A DNA stretch of 33,162 nucleotides from Candidatus Aminicenantes bacterium UBA2199 (GTDB lineage Bacteria > Acidobacteriota > Aminicenantia > UBA2199), in NCBI GenBank assembly GCA_002327965.1, contig DCVB01000113.1, positions 960 to 34,121 of the forward strand. The letters run 5' to 3'. The notes below the pieces were generated by a model. The model was not told the DNA's origin. It searched no databases and was given only the letters and a program-made list of their open reading frames with translations. Positions 6,493-13,510 of this stretch are shown in pieces. The translations under genes were made by a program, and so were the position numbers. The first letter of the stretch is position 1; every line of letters starts with the position of its first letter.

Positions 6493-7371
6493 TCAGGCAA
6501 CCGCCCTTTTGCGCCTGATAAAATAGCCAACCCCCACTCCGATCGCAAAGAAATCCAATATGACAAGCAAAATCCCCCCGGCCACGGGAATGAACTTGAG
6601 CAGGGTATAGAGCGCGACGCCGAGGACGATGAAAAATGCCGGGTTGGCGCGCAGCCGCAGGACGGCGCAGGCGCGCTCGCCGATGAAATAGAAGACAGCG
6701 GCGCGGCCGAAGATCAGCAGCAGGAAGTAGGCGGCCATCAGCACGATCAGCAGCGGGATGCCGATCAGTACGAAACTCAGCAGCAGGAAAGCGAGCAGCA
6801 ACAGCAGGAAGATGAGCAGCGCCGCCACGCCGCGCCCCAGGTGGCGCCAGGGCTGGCGGGGCAACATGGCCGCCCCCTGGGCGACCTGGGCCGGGAAGAC
6901 GGCCAGGGCCAGAAGGGCCAGGATGAGCCAGAAAAAGATCTTGATGACCTTGAAGAAGGTCAAGCCGCCGGTTTCGGGCAGGAAGGGCAGCAAAGAGGCG
7001 GCGACCTGCTTCATGTCCTGCTGCGAGCGGATGTCGTAGACGCGGCCGGCGATGCGGCTGCCTTCGGCCCGGTTCAGGCTGCCGCCGATGACGATCAGGT
7101 CGAGGCCGATCACGGCCGTCGCGGCGATCTCCACGTCGGCGCCGATGCAGATGACGTCGCCGGTCACCTCGCCGTCCAGGCGCAGGCTGCCGCCCAGCAG
7201 GAAAACCGATTCGTCGACCCGGCCGCTGATGGCCAGGCGGGCCTGGAAGGCGTTGATGGCCTCGGTGCGGGTCTCGCCGGCGGCGATGATGATCTGTTTT
7301 TTCCCGGCGGCGGTGAGAAAAAGCGCGTTGGCGGCGAGAAAGAGGATCAGCAGCAGGGTCTTTTTCTTCAT
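6493..7371 (-). CDS. Membrane protein with bactofilin-like N-terminal domain
   Basis: 292 residues. A signal-like N-terminal hydrophobic segment (residues ~4-22) precedes a domain with regular beta-strand repeats (GGSLRLDGEVTGDVICIG, then VIGGSLNRAEG) like bactofilin/polymer-forming cytoskeletal domains. The C-terminal half has about four strong hydrophobic membrane segments. The ATG overlaps the anti-sigma stop (ATGA), which decides the start over a longer reading. It ends the operon with the sigma and anti-sigma genes, so a role in envelope sensing or in the regulon is plausible but unproven. Confidence 0.72.
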   Translation of the reverse strand: MKKKTLLLILFLAANALFLTAAGKKQIIIAAGETRTEAINAFQARLAISGRVDESVFLLGGSLRLDGEVTGDVICIGADVEIAATAVIGLDLIVIGGSLNRAEGSRIAGRVYDIRSQQDMKQVAASLLPFLPETGGLTFFKVIKIFFWLILALLALAVFPAQVAQGAAMLPRQPWRHLGRGVAALLIFLLLLLAFLLLSFVLIGIPLLIVLMAAYFLLLIFGRAAVFYFIGERACAVLRLRANPAFFIVLGVALYTLLKFIPVAGGILLVILDFFAIGVGVGYFIRRKRAVA

Positions 7372-7928
7372 GATCTGTTTGCCTTGGCCCTCTTCAGCCG
7401 CGGGCGCATCCAGGCGGAGGCCAGCCATCCGGCCAGGGCCAGGACGGCGACGGCGGCCACGACGGTCCCCAGCGGCGTGGGCAGCAGCATGCGCAACAGC
7501 GCGGCCAACGCCTTGGAGGCGGCCTGGGCGCCATTGTAGACCAGGGTGATGCCCTTGATGATGCCCGCCAGCCAGCCCGAGGTGCCGTCGGTGGTCAGGC
7601 GCAGCGCCTGGATCAGGCTGCTGCTGGAGAAATCGAAGTAGATGTAGATCCAGGTGATGAGGAAGACGGCGCTGGCGGCGACCATGGCGGCGATCGAGGT
7701 CAGCCGCGGCAGGGCGGGGAACAGGCGCTGCATGACCTGGGGCACGACCCGATCCGGCGGGTTGTGCAGCACCGGCTGGGCAAGCACCGAGTCCAGCAGG
7801 CGGAAAGCGGCGGCGGCCCGGCGGCAGTCGGCGCAGAGCAGCAGGTGGTCGCGGGCCCGGGCCGACTCGATGGGGCCGAGCGAGCCTTCGTTGTAGGCGA
7901 TCAGGGTTTCGTCAGACAAGCAAGCCAT
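7368..7928 (-). CDS. Membrane anti-sigma factor with zinc finger
   Basis: 186 residues. The N-terminus has an HxxxCxxC zinc anti-sigma motif (His28, Cys32, Cys35 in HLLLCADC) of the zf-HC2/ZAS type, which binds an ECF sigma factor. Membrane segments lie near residues 79-97 and 152-172, followed by a basic tail. It overlaps the sigma gene by 17 nt and the next gene by 4 nt. By family, it holds the cognate sigma at the inner face of the inner membrane until a signal releases it; the signal is unknown. Confidence 0.85.
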   Translation of the reverse strand: MACLSDETLIAYNEGSLGPIESARARDHLLLCADCRRAAAAFRLLDSVLAQPVLHNPPDRVVPQVMQRLFPALPRLTSIAAMVAASAVFLITWIYIYFDFSSSSLIQALRLTTDGTSGWLAGIIKGITLVYNGAQAASKALAALLRMLLPTPLGTVVAAVAVLALAGWLASAWMRPRLKRAKANRS

Positions 7929-8487
7929 CTTTCTCCATCTCCTGTTTCAGGATCTCCTTGGCCTTGAAGATGCGGTTCTTCACCGTGCCCACCGGCAGCG
8001 CCGTGATGTCGGCGATCTCCTCGTATTTCAGGTCCTGGATGTAGCGCAGCAGGATCAGCTCGCGGAACTTGAGCGGGATCTGGTCCACGACGCGCCAGAC
8101 GTAATCGCGGGTCTCGGCCCGGGACAGGGCCTTGAACCCGTCCTCGCGGACGACGTTGCCCGACGTCAGCAGGTCACGGGGGCTGACGCTCTCGTCGTCG
8201 AGCGAGCTGACCTGGGCCTGGTGCTTGCGGATGTGGTCGATGACCAGGTTGTAGCAGATGCGGTAGGCCCAGGTGGAGAACTTGTACTCGAAATTGTATT
8301 TTTCCAGCACGGTGAAGATCTTGATGAAAAAATCCTGGGTCAGGTCCACGGCCGTCTCCTCGTTGCGGACCATGCGGACCACGAAACCGTAGATCCTCTT
8401 CTCGTACTTGCGCATCAGCTCCTCGAACGCCCGGCGCTCGCCGCGCAGCGTTTTCCTGATCAATGCCTGATCTTCATCCAGTTGCAT
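7912..8487 (-). CDS. ECF (RpoE-type) RNA polymerase sigma factor
   Basis: 191 residues with the two domains of group IV sigma factors. Region 2: AVDLTQDFFIKIF and FSTWAYRICYNLVIDHIRK (-10 recognition). Region 4: LKYEEIADITALPVGTVKNRIFKAKEIL, the helix-turn-helix for the -35. The overlapping downstream gene is its likely anti-sigma factor. It lies 26 nt after lolA in a tight operon, suggesting control of envelope functions. No sigma-specific promoter motif could be assigned here. Confidence 0.92.
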   Translation of the reverse strand: MQLDEDQALIRKTLRGERRAFEELMRKYEKRIYGFVVRMVRNEETAVDLTQDFFIKIFTVLEKYNFEYKFSTWAYRICYNLVIDHIRKHQAQVSSLDDESVSPRDLLTSGNVVREDGFKALSRAETRDYVWRVVDQIPLKFRELILLRYIQDLKYEEIADITALPVGTVKNRIFKAKEILKQEMEKDGLLV

Positions 8488-8513
8488 CTACGTTTTCCGG
8501 GGCCGGAAGGTTT

Positions 8514-9131
8514 TCAAGGCAGCGGCTCCTCGACGATGTCCACGTCGGCGGGCAGGTCCAGGTCGAATTCGCCCGCCGCCGGGGCGATGCGGCGGCGGTA
8601 GTCGCGGAACCGGTAAACGGTGGTCACCCCGTTTTCGGCCGCCTGCTCCACGCGCTGGGGCAGGAAGTCGGCGCCGACGAGGACCTTCAGCTGCTGGGCC
8701 CCATCCTGGCCCGGTACGCTGAGGAAGACGGTGCGCGTCGCGGCGTCCCAGCGCACGGCGCCGCCGGGCCGCTCGGCGAGCAGCAGGTCCCAGATCAGCT
8801 GCTCGCCGCTCGTCCCCACCCGGCCGACCAGCAACTGGTTGTTCTCGCGGTCGTAGAAACGGTAGCGGTCACCTTCCAGGATGAAGATCTTGGACTCGGG
8901 ATCGAGGTACTCCCACTTGACCCGTTTGCGGTGGGCGAAAACGATGATGCCGCTCTCCTCCATTTCCAGTGCGCCGTCGATGAACACCTGCTGGACGAAG
9001 TTGACGCGGAAAGGCTGGCTGGCCAGGATGGCGGCGCGCACGCTGCGCATGAGCTCCTCTTCGCCGCCGGACAGCGGCAGGGCCAGCGCAACCAGCAGCC
9101 CGAGGCAGGCGACGGCGCGGCGCAACCCCAT
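8514..9131 (-). CDS. lolA: LolA-like periplasmic lipoprotein carrier
   Basis: 205 residues. The N-terminus is a signal peptide (basic MGLRR, hydrophobic core to about residue 20). The mature part matches the LolA fold: FRVNFVQQVF, GIIVFAHRKRVKWEY, IFILEGDRYRFYDRENNQL and a late SVPGQD/FRDYRRR region. LolA takes lipoproteins released by LolCDE across the periplasm to the outer membrane. It starts 3 nt after ptb and precedes the sigma factor gene. Divergence from the classical family leaves the exact cargo open. Confidence 0.8.
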   Translation of the reverse strand: MGLRRAVACLGLLVALALPLSGGEEELMRSVRAAILASQPFRVNFVQQVFIDGALEMEESGIIVFAHRKRVKWEYLDPESKIFILEGDRYRFYDRENNQLLVGRVGTSGEQLIWDLLLAERPGGAVRWDAATRTVFLSVPGQDGAQQLKVLVGADFLPQRVEQAAENGVTTVYRFRDYRRRIAPAAGEFDLDLPADVDIVEEPLP

Positions 9132-9134
9132 GCC

Positions 9135-10037
9135 TCAGCTGCGGGCCGAGAGGACGCCCAGGGCCAGGGAATGGAGCTTGTCGTTGTCGCTCTCGTTGCG
9201 CGACGGGATCAGCACCGGCAGCCGGGCACCCATGACCACGTGGGCCACGGTGAGCTTCAGGTAGTAGGTGAAGGCCTTGCCCAGCAGGTTGCCCGACTCG
9301 ATGGCGGGCATGATCATGATCTGCACGCGGCCGGCCACGTCGTGGAGGATGCCCTTGTGCTCGGCCGCCTGGCGCGAGACGGCGATGTCCAGGGCCAGCG
9401 GCCCGTAGACCCGGCAGCCGCGGATCTCGCCGCGCTCGTTCATCGCCGTCAGTTCCCGGGCGTCCAGGGTGGCGGGCATGGAGTCCTTGACCGACTCGAT
9501 GGCGGCCATGATGCCCACCCGCGGCTCCTCGTAGCCCAGGTTGTGGAAGACGGCGACCGCGTTCTCCACGATCTGCTTCTTCTGCGCCAGGTCGGGGAGG
9601 ATGTTCAGCCCGCCGTCGCTCAGGCCCAGCAGCTCGTCAGCTGCCGGGTTTTCCACCACCAGGATGTCGGAGAGCAGGTTGTCGCCGCGCAGGCCATGCT
9701 CCTTGTCCAGGATGGGCTTCATCAGGGCCGCCGTGGGCAGGAAGCCCTTGAGGATGAGCTGCAGCTTTTCCTGCCGGCCCAGCTCCACCACCCGGGCCAC
9801 CGCCGCCTCGGGGCCGGGCGTGTCCTGGATGTCGTAGTCGGACGCGACGCCGCCGTGGCGGCCCAGCAGCTCGACGATCTTCGCCTTTTCGCCGCAGAGG
9901 ATGAAATCGGCCAGTTCCTCGCGCCTGGCCGCGATGACCGACAGGATGGTGCTGTCGTCCTCGGGGCAGGGGACGCCGGCCGTCACCCCACTGCGGTTCC
10001 GCGCCGCCTGGCGCAACTGCTCCATATTGCGGATCAT
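9135..10037 (-). CDS. ptb: Phosphate butyryl/acetyltransferase
   Basis: 300 residues of the phosphate acyltransferase family, exchanging the CoA of an acyl-CoA for phosphate. LILKGFLPTAALMKPIL, the AAIESVKDSMPATLDA segment and VAHVVMGARLPVLIPSR are family signatures. Length and pattern fit the butyryl/branched-acyl type better than long Pta. Directly downstream of iorAB, it could convert the acyl-CoA formed by 2-oxoacid oxidation to acyl phosphate for ATP formation; the kinase is not in this window. A second in-frame ATG at 10025 is possible. Confidence 0.85.
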   Translation of the reverse strand: MIRNMEQLRQAARNRSGVTAGVPCPEDDSTILSVIAARREELADFILCGEKAKIVELLGRHGGVASDYDIQDTPGPEAAVARVVELGRQEKLQLILKGFLPTAALMKPILDKEHGLRGDNLLSDILVVENPAADELLGLSDGGLNILPDLAQKKQIVENAVAVFHNLGYEEPRVGIMAAIESVKDSMPATLDARELTAMNERGEIRGCRVYGPLALDIAVSRQAAEHKGILHDVAGRVQIMIMPAIESGNLLGKAFTYYLKLTVAHVVMGARLPVLIPSRNESDNDKLHSLALGVLSARS

Positions 10038-10057
10038 GGTTCGCTCCTTGCCCGGGC

Positions 10058-10636
10058 TCAGGCCTTGAACCCGTAGCCGCTCTCAAAGGCCTTCAAATTG
10101 AGTTCCAGCAGGCGCGGCGGCACCTTTTTGCGCAGGACCTCCAGCCATACGGCCTTGTCGATCTTCATGCGCGAGGCCAGCAGGCCGATCAGCACCACGT
10201 TGGAGGCCTTTTCGTTGCCCAGTTCGGAGGCGATGCCGGTCGCCGGGATGACCACCAGCTCGCCGGCCAGCTTCCGCAGCTGTTCGACCACGTCCCCGGG
10301 GTAGGTCGCGAACCCCGCCGCGACGGGGAGCGGCTTCCACACGAAGTCGTTGACCATCACGATGCCCCGGGGCGACAGGTAGCGGACGTGGCGCAGCGCC
10401 TCGAGTTTCTCGAAGGCCAGGATGTAGTCGGTCTCGCCGACGGCGGGCAGCGGCGAGAACACCTGCTCGCCGAAGCGGACGGTGGAGACCACGTCGCCGC
10501 CGCGCTGGCTCATGCCGTGCACCTCGCTCTTCTTCACCTGGAAACCGGCCCGCAGCAGGACGTCGGACAGCAGGTCGCTGGCGGTCAGGATGCCCTGGCC
10601 GCCCACGCCGCAGATCAGGATCGATTGGGTCTTCAT
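10058..10636 (-). CDS. iorB: Indolepyruvate ferredoxin oxidoreductase beta subunit
   Basis: 192 residues. ILICGVGGQGILTASDLLSDVL opens the gamma-type domain of 2-oxoacid:ferredoxin oxidoreductases, and VKKSEVHGMSQRGGDVVSTVRFG is the family signature. It pairs with IorA to oxidise aryl pyruvates to aryl-acetyl-CoA with ferredoxin reduction. The ATG at 10636 overlaps the iorA stop by 4 nt. The longer open frame upstream is only a shadow of iorA. Confidence 0.93.
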   Translation of the reverse strand: MKTQSILICGVGGQGILTASDLLSDVLLRAGFQVKKSEVHGMSQRGGDVVSTVRFGEQVFSPLPAVGETDYILAFEKLEALRHVRYLSPRGIVMVNDFVWKPLPVAAGFATYPGDVVEQLRKLAGELVVIPATGIASELGNEKASNVVLIGLLASRMKIDKAVWLEVLRKKVPPRLLELNLKAFESGYGFKA

Positions 10637-12441
10637 TGGGCGCCTCCCTTGGCGTATTTTTCCAGGGTCATGGAGCTGATGTGCAGCCCCTTCTCGTCGG
10701 CAAAGGAGATGGCCTTGTAGGGGCAGACCTGGATGCAGACGCCGCAGCCGCTGCACAGCGACGCGTTGATCAGCGACTTGCCGTCGGCGTCGGTGCTGAT
10801 GGCCGGGCAGCCCAGGCGCAGGCAGGTCTTGCAGCTGGTGCACGTCTCCTTGTCCACGACCGCCGGCGACCAGCGCGCCTTGCGGTAGAGCAGAATGCAG
10901 GGGCGGCGCACGACGATCACCGAGGGCTCCGGGCGCGCCATCTCGCGCTTGAGCAGCTCGCGGATGGCCTTGACCTCGTAGCCGTCGACCTCGTAGGCGT
11001 GCTCGATGCCCAGGCCGTCCCGCACCAGCTTGAGGATGTCGACCCTGCGGGCCTCCTGGCCCATCAGCGTCCTGCCCGAACCGGGGTTCTCCTGGTGGCC
11101 GGTCATGGCGGTGATCGAGTTGTCGAGAATGACCACCGTCGACTTGCCCTGGTTGTAGATGACGTCGACGAGGCCGGTGATGCCCGAATGGAAGAAGGTG
11201 GAGTCGCCGATGACGGCGACCTGCTTCGTCGTCTTGCCCGCCTTCTCCAGGGCCTTCTCGATGCCCAGCTGCACCGTGATGCTGGCGCCCATGTCGACGC
11301 AGGTGTCCATGGCGCTCAGCGGCGGCAGCGCCCCCAGGGTGTAGCAGCCGATGTCGCCCTTGGACTGCACCTTGAGGATGCCCAGGTTGTAGAAGAAGGC
11401 GGTGTGGGGGCAGCCGGCGCACAGCGACGGCGGCCGGCCCGGCACGCCGGCCCCGATGCCAGGGTCGGCCGGCTTCAGCCCCAGGCTGGCGGCGACAACG
11501 TCCTGAGACATCTCGCCCAGCAGCGGGAACACGTCCTTGCCGATGATCTCCTTGTCGGGCGCGGCCAGGCGGGCGAAATTCTCGATGATCGGGTCGTTTT
11601 CCTCCAGGACGTAGATCTTGTCGACCATGGCGGCGAAGCGCCGGAACAGCTCGATGGGGAAGGGGTAGGGCAGGCCCAGTTTCAGGAAGCAGGCGTCGGG
11701 AAAGACCTCGCGGCCGTACTGGTAGGAGACGCCGCTGGCCAGGACGCCGATCCGTTCCCTGCCCTGGATGAGGACGTTGAAGGGGAAGGAATCGCTGAAA
11801 ACCGCCAGCTTCTTCAGGCGCTCCTCGACGGCCACGTGGCGCCGGCGGGCGTTGCCCGGCAGCAGGTTGCGCTTGGAGAAATCGCTCTTGTATTCGATCT
11901 CGGGCGGCGCCTGGCGCTCGCCCAGCTCCACGGCGGAGCGCGAGTGCGAGGTGCGCGTGGTCATGCGGATCATCACCGGCGTGTCGAAGGCCTCGCTGAT
12001 CTTCACCGCCTCCAGGACCATGTCCTTGGCCTCCTGGGAGTCGGAGGGCTCCAGCACCGGCAGCTTGGCCGCCACCGCGTAATGGCGGTTGTCCTGCTCG
12101 TTCTGCGAGCTGTGCATGCCCGGGTCGTCGGCCGAGACGATGACCAGGGCGCCGGTGGCGCCGATGTAGCTGGCGGAGAACAGCGGGTCGGCGGCGACGT
12201 TCAGCCCCACGTGCTTCATGGTCACGATGGCGCGGGCGCCGGTGAAGCTGGCCCCCAGCGCCTCCTCCATGGCCGTTTTCTCGTTGGACCCCCACTGCGA
12301 GTAGATGTCCTCCTGGTAGCGGATGATGTTCTCCAGTATTTCCGTGCTGGGGGTGCCGGGGTAGGCGGCGGCAAAGGTGATGCCGGCCTCCCAGGCGCCG
12401 CGGGCGATGGCTTCGTTGCCCGAGAGCAGTTCTTTAGCCAT
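10633..12441 (-). CDS. iorA: Indolepyruvate ferredoxin oxidoreductase alpha subunit
   Basis: 602 residues. The N-terminal pyrimidine domain has AAAYPGTPSTEIL. The thiamine-diphosphate domain has SLCAGCPHTAFFYNLG, then GDSTFFHSGI with the metal-binding signature. The C-terminus carries two 4Fe-4S motifs, CTSCKTCLRLGCP and CSGCGVCIQVCP. It is oxygen-sensitive in known anaerobes and used to degrade aromatic amino acids. First gene of a seven-gene minus-strand run, with AGGAGG just upstream and a promoter at 12472-12500. Confidence 0.95.
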   Translation of the reverse strand: MAKELLSGNEAIARGAWEAGITFAAAYPGTPSTEILENIIRYQEDIYSQWGSNEKTAMEEALGASFTGARAIVTMKHVGLNVAADPLFSASYIGATGALVIVSADDPGMHSSQNEQDNRHYAVAAKLPVLEPSDSQEAKDMVLEAVKISEAFDTPVMIRMTTRTSHSRSAVELGERQAPPEIEYKSDFSKRNLLPGNARRRHVAVEERLKKLAVFSDSFPFNVLIQGRERIGVLASGVSYQYGREVFPDACFLKLGLPYPFPIELFRRFAAMVDKIYVLEENDPIIENFARLAAPDKEIIGKDVFPLLGEMSQDVVAASLGLKPADPGIGAGVPGRPPSLCAGCPHTAFFYNLGILKVQSKGDIGCYTLGALPPLSAMDTCVDMGASITVQLGIEKALEKAGKTTKQVAVIGDSTFFHSGITGLVDVIYNQGKSTVVILDNSITAMTGHQENPGSGRTLMGQEARRVDILKLVRDGLGIEHAYEVDGYEVKAIRELLKREMARPEPSVIVVRRPCILLYRKARWSPAVVDKETCTSCKTCLRLGCPAISTDADGKSLINASLCSGCGVCIQVCPYKAISFADEKGLHISSMTLEKYAKGGAQ

Positions 12442-12471
12442 GAAGACCTCCTGGTGCTTGTTAGAAGGTTA

Positions 12472-12500
12472 ACTTTATGATATTTCACCTGCCGAGTCAA
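12472..12500 (-). promoter_or_regulatory. Sigma70-like promoter of the ior operon
   Basis: Minus strand: TTGACT, 17-nt spacer, TAAAGT, followed by the AGGAGG ribosome binding site (plus-strand 12447-12452) and the iorA ATG at 12441. No other clear promoter was seen before the sigma factor gene, so this may drive all seven genes. Confidence 0.55.
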
Positions 12501-12558
12501 GGCTGGGCTGAACAGCCATGGATGGAAATCGGCTGATGGTTCGGGCACGAAATGTAAT

Positions 12559-12592
12559 CGGTTTACGGTATACGGTGAACGGTAGACGGTAA
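12559..12592 (+). repeat. (CGGTNNA)x4 array, outer left arm of nested repeat
   Basis: CGGTTTA, CGGTATA, CGGTGAA, CGGTAGA, then CGGTAA. It is the inverted partner of 12874-12905. The gap 12442-13145 holds no gene and is mostly filled by these arrays. Confidence 0.88.
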
Positions 12593-12601
12593 AAACAGAG
12601 G

Positions 12602-12676
12602 TAATACGAAGACTTATTCCAAATCCCAAATTCCAAATAACAAACAAATTCCAATTACCAAATGACCCAAACGAAG
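12602..12676 (+). repeat. AAATTCC-type dispersed repeat, middle left arm
   Basis: From TAATACGAAGACTTATTCC to ACCCAAACGAAG. It is the same element as at 6183-6269 and is complementary to 12787-12862. Confidence 0.87.
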
Positions 12677-12678
12677 AA

Positions 12679-12714
12679 GTTGAAGAGTTAATGAGTTCAA
12701 GAGTTGAAGGGTTC
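12679..12714 (+). repeat. (GTTNAAGA)x4 + GTTC, inner left arm
   Basis: 8-nt units GTTGAAGA, GTTAATGA, GTTCAAGA, GTTGAAGG and a partial GTTC. The inverted partner is at 12740-12775. Confidence 0.87.
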
Positions 12715-12739
12715 GGGCATATCCCGATCCAGGGCTGCT

Positions 12740-12775
12740 AACCCGTCAACCCTTTTACGCTTCTACCCGTCAACA
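12740..12775 (-). repeat. 8-nt array, inner right arm
   Basis: Plus-strand units AACCCGTC, AACCCTTT, TACGCTTC, TACCCGTC and a partial AACA: four units of 8 plus 4, a diverged reverse complement of the 12679-12714 type. Confidence 0.82.
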
Positions 12776-12786
12776 AGCGCTTGCTC

Positions 12787-12862
12787 TTGGTTTTGGTCAT
12801 TTGAATTTGGAATTTATTTGGAATTTGGTGCTTGTGATTTGGAATTTAATTCTTTTTATTAC
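12787..12862 (-). repeat. AAATTCC-type dispersed repeat, middle right arm
   Basis: Plus strand from GGTTTTGGTCATTTGAATTTGG through GGAATTT heptamers. Reverse complement of 12602-12676. Confidence 0.87.
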
Positions 12863-12873
12863 ATCTTCTCTTT

Positions 12874-12905
12874 CCGTACACCGTAAACCGTCTACCGTAA
12901 ACCAA
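12874..12905 (-). repeat. 32-nt array, outer right arm
   Basis: Plus-strand units CCGTACA, CCGTAAA, CCGTCTA, CCGTAAA and CCAA, the reverse complement type of 12559-12592. Confidence 0.88.
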
Positions 12906-12925
12906 TAACTTTCTTTTTCGCCAAG

Positions 12926-13053
12926 GGCTTTCGTTTTGGTCATTTGAATTTTGAATTTGGAATTTATTTGGAATTTGGTGCTTGGGATTTGGAATTTAAG
13001 TCTTCGTATTGCTCTTTCTTACCGTCAACCGTAAACCTTCCACCTTAAACCGA
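12926..13053 (-). repeat. Second copy of the right-hand arms
   Basis: Another inverted AAATTCC-type element (12926-13017, ending GTCTTCGTATTGC) followed by CCGTCAA, CCGTAAA, CCTTCCA, CCTTAAA, CCGA (13022-13053). It repeats the order 'dispersed repeat then CCGTNNA array' of 12787-12905. Confidence 0.85.
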
Positions 13054-13095
13054 TTGCAATGCATGGCCCTTTCCCTCCGCCATACGCCGAGTGCC

Positions 13096-13124
13096 TTGAT
13101 ATTTCATTTGCTATTTGCTATAAC
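13096..13124 (+). promoter_or_regulatory. Sigma70-like promoter of the zinc ribbon gene
   Basis: TTGATA, 17-nt spacer, TATAAC; the GAGGTG ribosome binding site and ATG 13146 follow closely. Confidence 0.65.
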
Positions 13125-13145
13125 CGGTGCAAATGAGGTGCCATC

Positions 13146-13355
13146 ATGAAAAACAATAAAACCTGCCCCAAATGCGGCTCGAAGACGATCGCCCGCAAGC
13201 GCGGCTCACCGGTGCTCAACAGCTGGAGCCGCATCTCCATCAACCTGACCAGCCTCGACGTCTGGATCACGCGCTTCGTCTGCACCGAATGCGGCTACAT
13301 CGAGGAGTGGGTGGAGAATCCCAGCGACTTGAAGAGGTTCAAAGCGCAAGAATAG
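13146..13355 (+). CDS. Small zinc ribbon protein
   Basis: 69 residues. Two CxxC pairs (Cys7/Cys10 in TCPKCG and Cys46/Cys49 in VCTECG) form a zinc ribbon; between them lies a conserved-looking basic and hydrophobic stretch (KRGSPVLNSWSRI). Ends in a charged tail. It has its own promoter and a GAGGTG ribosome binding site. The role is not known; such proteins bind nucleic acid or act in complexes. Its TAG stop (13353-13355) overlaps the first unit of an AGTGATN array. Confidence 0.75.
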   Translation: MKNNKTCPKCGSKTIARKRGSPVLNSWSRISINLTSLDVWITRFVCTECGYIEEWVENPSDLKRFKAQE

Positions 13356-13385
13356 TGATAAGTGATGAGTGATGAGTGATGAGAG
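13354..13385 (+). repeat. 32-nt array (AGTGATN)x4 + AGAG
   Basis: AGTGATA followed by three AGTGATG and AGAG. It overlaps the stop codon of the zinc ribbon gene. A degenerate inverted partner (units like AATCACG, CATCACT, ATTCACT) lies at 13427-13475. Confidence 0.88.
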
Positions 13386-13426
13386 CTGGCATTTGCATCG
13401 AAATGACATTAACTTTCTTTTCTTTC

Positions 13427-13475
13427 TAATCACGCATCACTAAGGATCGGTAAGCTCATTCACTCATCACTAAGT
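13427..13475 (-). repeat. Degenerate inverted TCACT arrays
   Basis: Two half arrays, TAATCACGCATCACTAAG and ATTCACTCATCACTAAG, complementary in type to 13354-13385. Confidence 0.7.
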
Positions 13476-13510
13476 CTCGGTCGAAGGTTCTGTGATATCA
13501 TAAAGCTCTA

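Noticed and set aside
8463..10076. 537-codon open frame on the plus strand
   Set aside because: It runs antisense through lolA and ptb, which are recognised genes; the composition is typical of a GC-rich shadow frame.
10636..12480. 614-codon open frame on the plus strand
   Set aside because: It is the antisense shadow of iorA; the product is low-complexity Ala/Gly/Asp/Leu-rich with no family motif, while iorA on the other strand has full catalytic and iron-sulfur motifs.
12559..13053. CRISPR array
   Set aside because: Units are 6-8 nt and directly adjacent, with no spacers of uniform length and no cas genes in the window.
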